A stretch of 64,000 nt of DNA. Source: Carallia brachiata (taxonomy: Eukaryota; Streptophyta; Magnoliopsida; Malpighiales; Rhizophoraceae). Location of the stretch: positions 5,047,858 to 5,111,857 of the forward strand of contig JADCRB010000037.1 of NCBI GenBank assembly GCA_021464245.1, given 5' to 3'. Within the stretch, counting starts at the first letter, position 1. Each line of letters opens with the position of its first letter. Position numbers and translations under genes: made by a program. Shown here in pieces: positions 61,390 through 64,000 of this stretch. The notes beneath the pieces were generated by a model. The model was given only the letters and a program-made list of their open reading frames with translations, made no database searches and had not been told where the DNA came from.

Positions 61390-63099
61390 ATGTTGGGAGA
61401 GTTCGTTACCAGATGTCTTGTGTACTCATTCATCAATTTTTCTCTGCTTTTGTTTTTTTTTTTTAATTTTCTTTTCTCCTCCTTTGTTTCCTTTGATTTA
61501 TCTTCATTTTGGTTTCCAGGTTGCTTTTTGGGTATGCATACCCAGCATTCCAATGCTTCAAATCTGTGGAGAACAAAGGAGGACATAAAGAAGAACTGAG
61601 ATTTTGGTGTCAATATTGGTAAGCCCTGTTTGCTGGTATCAACCAGGCAGTTTTGGTCTTTAGAAGACCGTTCAACAGTTACATCTTTGCAATTTGGAAT
61701 TTGATTAATTTGTTTTAAATGGTCATAAAAGTCAAGGGGCCAGCCAACTATAAGTTTCCTTAGCGTTGCCAACTGTAACTTGCAAGACGGAATTAGAATA
61801 GAGTTGATCAATCACATAAGAAAGGATCTAGAAACCACTGGTCCAATTAGCATACTATTCAACAAATTCCAGCTGCTGTTTAGCCTCTGTCCTGGTCGGG
61901 CCAAAAAAACCAGGACAAAAAAGGAAAGAAATGGACGAGAATGATCCCTTTAAACCGGACATTCTAGTTATGTGATCATCGTGTAGTTTATCCGAGGAAC
62001 GGGTGATTTCCCTTATCCATGGCGGTATTACTATATGACAAGGTCCCCATAAAGGACTAGGCTTTTCTGTTGTTCTTCATTCAACATTTGTTCTATTAAC
62101 ATGTACGAATTCTCTGAATTGAAATTTGTATGTCTTATTGCTTGTGAAGGATCATCGTGGCGATTCTTACAATTTGTGAGAGAATAGGGGACACTTTTGT
62201 TTCATGGTGAGCTCAGTTTATGAAGTAATGAAATTACGTACGTTATCCCATTTTTTTTGCCTGATACTGATGATGCTATGCCCATTCTGTGGTGAAGGGT
62301 GCCAATGTATGGTGAGCTGAAGCTGGCATTTGTTATTTACTTGTGGTATCCAAAGACAAAGGTAAAGCAGATGATTTGAAATTAACGACTTTCCGTTCAT
62401 CAAATTTTATGCTCAGTGGTGACACTGAAACTTTGTTGAATGCAGGGAACAGGCTTTATCTATGAGACCCTGTTGAGGCCTTTTGTAGTCAATCACGAAA
62501 CAGAGATCGACAAGAAGTTATTGGAGTGGAGGGCTGGAGCCTGGGACTTTGCCATTTACTATTGGCAAAACTGCACAAATTTGGGGGAGAGTGCATTTTT
62601 TCAGATTCTTGAATATTTTGCGGGTCAATCCGGAAAGCCCAAGAGCTCTGGCAAAGGGGTAGGTCCTATTTTCTATTTTTTTTTTTCCTTTTGTCAATCG
62701 GTAAATTAAATGGTATTTTGCCCTACAAAAAAGTTGCAAAACAAAGAATAAAAGCAGCCAATTTTGTAATCAATCAGAACAAAAAATTGGCTTCATCAAT
62801 GGAATATAACTCGATACTAAAATCCTCTTTTAAAATTAAAGGACTCTAATTTTAGCCTCAGTCAGAACCAATTAAAAATAATAATAATAATAACAAGCCT
62901 TTGTGTACAACAGCACTAACCTTTGATCAATTAGTACTGAATAATATTTTTCTGATGAACTCCGCAGAAGGCTAAAGGCTATGAACCCGGTGCACCACCG
63001 CTACCTGTGCCGCCGCCCAACGACTTGCCTTCATTCCTGATGAACGAAAACAAGACCAGCAAGCGGACACTTGGCAGCATTTTTAATCGAAGGCGGTGA
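61390..63099 (+). CDS. HVA22: HVA22-like (TB2/DP1/REEP family) membrane protein
   Basis: Endoplasmic-reticulum membrane-shaping protein of the DP1/REEP/Yop1 family; plant HVA22 members are often stress- or ABA-responsive. Six exons with GT-AG borders: 61390-61421, 61520-61618, 62150-62206, 62298-62361, 62446-62658, 62968-63099. The frame is intact and gives about 198 residues. It starts MLGEFVTRCLVLLFGYAYPA, then FKSVE, ELRFWCQYW, IIVAILTICERIGDTFVSW, VPMYGELKLAFVIYLWYPKT (hydrophobic hairpin segments), then GTGFIYETLLRPFV and HETEID. The last exon adds a proline-rich, basic tail (GAPPLPVPPP ... GSIFNRRR), as in the longer HVA22 i/j/k-type proteins. It is convergent with the gene at 63390-63932, with about 290 bp between stop codons, so the 3' UTRs may overlap. 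Confidence 0.94.
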
Positions 63100-63389
63100 T
63101 ATCAATGCGAAGCTCCACCAGTTTCGGACGATGCTCCGACCGTCGTTGCGAAATTAGTCTCAAACTAAGTCAAGATTGCAACGGATTGTACAGAAAATCC
63201 TCATAAGCACCAATAGAACAAAAAAAAAAACAGAACTTTCCTCGAAATAGAAATTGAATTTTTTTGTTTTAATTTTTTCTTTCTTCTCACTTCCTAACGA
63301 TTATTGTACAAATCGTGTAACTTGTTTGTTTATCTCCACACAATTAAAGAGGAAAAAGAAACCCAGTGGATATTATTGAATAATTGTTG

Positions 63390-63932
63390 CTATCTGCCCA
63401 TGAGGATCCGAATGGCGCAGAGGATCCGATCAATGGCTCCGGTGATACTTGGGATGACAATACGGGTGATGAACCGAACGCAAGCACAGATGGGATTGCG
63501 CGCAGATAATTGTAGGCAGACGCGGTCGAGGAAGTTGATTCCGGAGGCACTGGGGGAAGAGGACATGGGCTGCAGGTAGGCCCAGGCCGCCTGCTTCACC
63601 AGGGGGTTGCGGATGGAGATCTCGTAGGCGGAGGCGCAGGAGGCGGCGGTGACGGCCGACGTGGGAGAATTGGCGGCGGTAGAAGGGAGGAGGTCCTTGA
63701 GGGAGGTGTAGGATAAGGAGGACTTTGGCGAGACCAGCTCGAAATCAAACAGAGGCGGGTGGGAGGTGGCGGCGCCGTTTGGGTGGGGAGGAGGGTGGCT
63801 GGAGGTGGGGAGGGGTATGGAGGGCAGTGTAAGATTGCTGGCTATCATTATTGATGCGGATATGGAGTTTCTGCGGCGGACAGGCGGAGTGAGCGGTGGC
63901 GGCGGGGGAGGCGGCTGCTCTGCTTCGTCCAT
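63390..63932 (-). CDS. Plant protein of unknown function, proline-rich N-terminus
   Basis: A single open frame of 180 residues from the ATG at 63932. The N-terminus is MDEAEQPPPPPPPLTPP, followed by RRRNSISAS, a Ser/Pro-rich linker, FELVSPKSSLSYTSLKDLLP, then the block YEISIRNPLVKQAAWAYLQP, which looks conserved rather than random. The C-terminal third is rich in Ile/Val/Arg (FITRIVIPSITGAIDRIL) and may be an amphipathic or membrane-contact helix. From memory, short plant proteins with the YEISIRN-LVKQAAWAYLQPM block exist without assigned function. Codon use is GC-rich and the frame spans the whole gene, supporting real coding. It is tail to tail with HVA22. Confidence 0.8.
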   Translation of the reverse strand: MDEAEQPPPPPPPLTPPVRRRNSISASIMIASNLTLPSIPLPTSSHPPPHPNGAATSHPPLFDFELVSPKSSLSYTSLKDLLPSTAANSPTSAVTAASCASAYEISIRNPLVKQAAWAYLQPMSSSPSASGINFLDRVCLQLSARNPICACVRFITRIVIPSITGAIDRILCAIRILMGR

Positions 63933-64000
63933 GAAATGTCCGAACGATACTTCAAATAAAAAGGCTGGAACACAAAAAAAGCAGACAAATAAAGAGGTGA

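Noticed and set aside
61377..61811. 144-residue minus-strand open frame
   Set aside because: It is antisense to HVA22 exons 1-2 and the intron between them, with no domain of its own.

Overview
The window looks like nuclear DNA of a flowering plant, almost certainly a eudicot. It is AT-rich, genes are sparse and split by GT-AG introns, and every protein recognised belongs to a plant family. No species can be named from sequence alone. There is no sign of bacterial, organellar or viral coding capacity, and no CRISPR array or rRNA.

Eight protein-coding loci can be supported. In order they are: an RRM plus CCHC-knuckle, RS-rich RNA-binding protein (minus, 4.4-6.4 kb); a UEV1/MMS2 ubiquitin E2 variant (plus, 12.0-14.8 kb, 4 exons); an intronless CAF1 deadenylase (plus, 18.3-19.2 kb); an OVATE family protein of the OFP13/15/16/18 type (plus, 29.4-30.2 kb); a second OVATE protein of the OFP6/7/8 type (minus, 41.4-42.1 kb); a lipid-droplet-associated-hydrolase-like alpha/beta hydrolase (minus, 47.2-51.5 kb, 12 exons); an HVA22/DP1 family membrane protein (plus, 61.4-63.1 kb, 6 exons); and a conserved-looking plant protein of unknown function (minus, 63.4-63.9 kb). 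They are independent housekeeping or developmental genes, not a pathway. Only the two OVATE genes look functionally linked by position, as they face each other tail to tail about 11 kb apart.

The rest is repeat-laden intergenic DNA: LINE-type poly(A)-tailed fragments, several families of terminal-inverted-repeat elements (two copies of a Mutator-like family whose tips are built of CGGGT repeats; a CCGG-rich family with an 8-bp target duplication and probable decayed relatives), two long AT-rich fold-back elements, a roughly 0.9-kb GAGA-rich island apparently inside a terminal-inverted-repeat element, and microsatellites.

Six of the eight genes cannot be read as one open frame. Nearly all breaks are 1-2 nt length changes at or next to homopolymers or simple repeats, while protein similarity continues on both sides. 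That pattern points to indel errors in a long-read assembly more than to a string of pseudogenes, so these loci are annotated as genes with suspected sequence errors. No new biological system was recognised; the most notable items are the repeat architectures, the OVATE pair with microsatellite-coded low-complexity tracts, and a GC-AG intron in the hydrolase gene.
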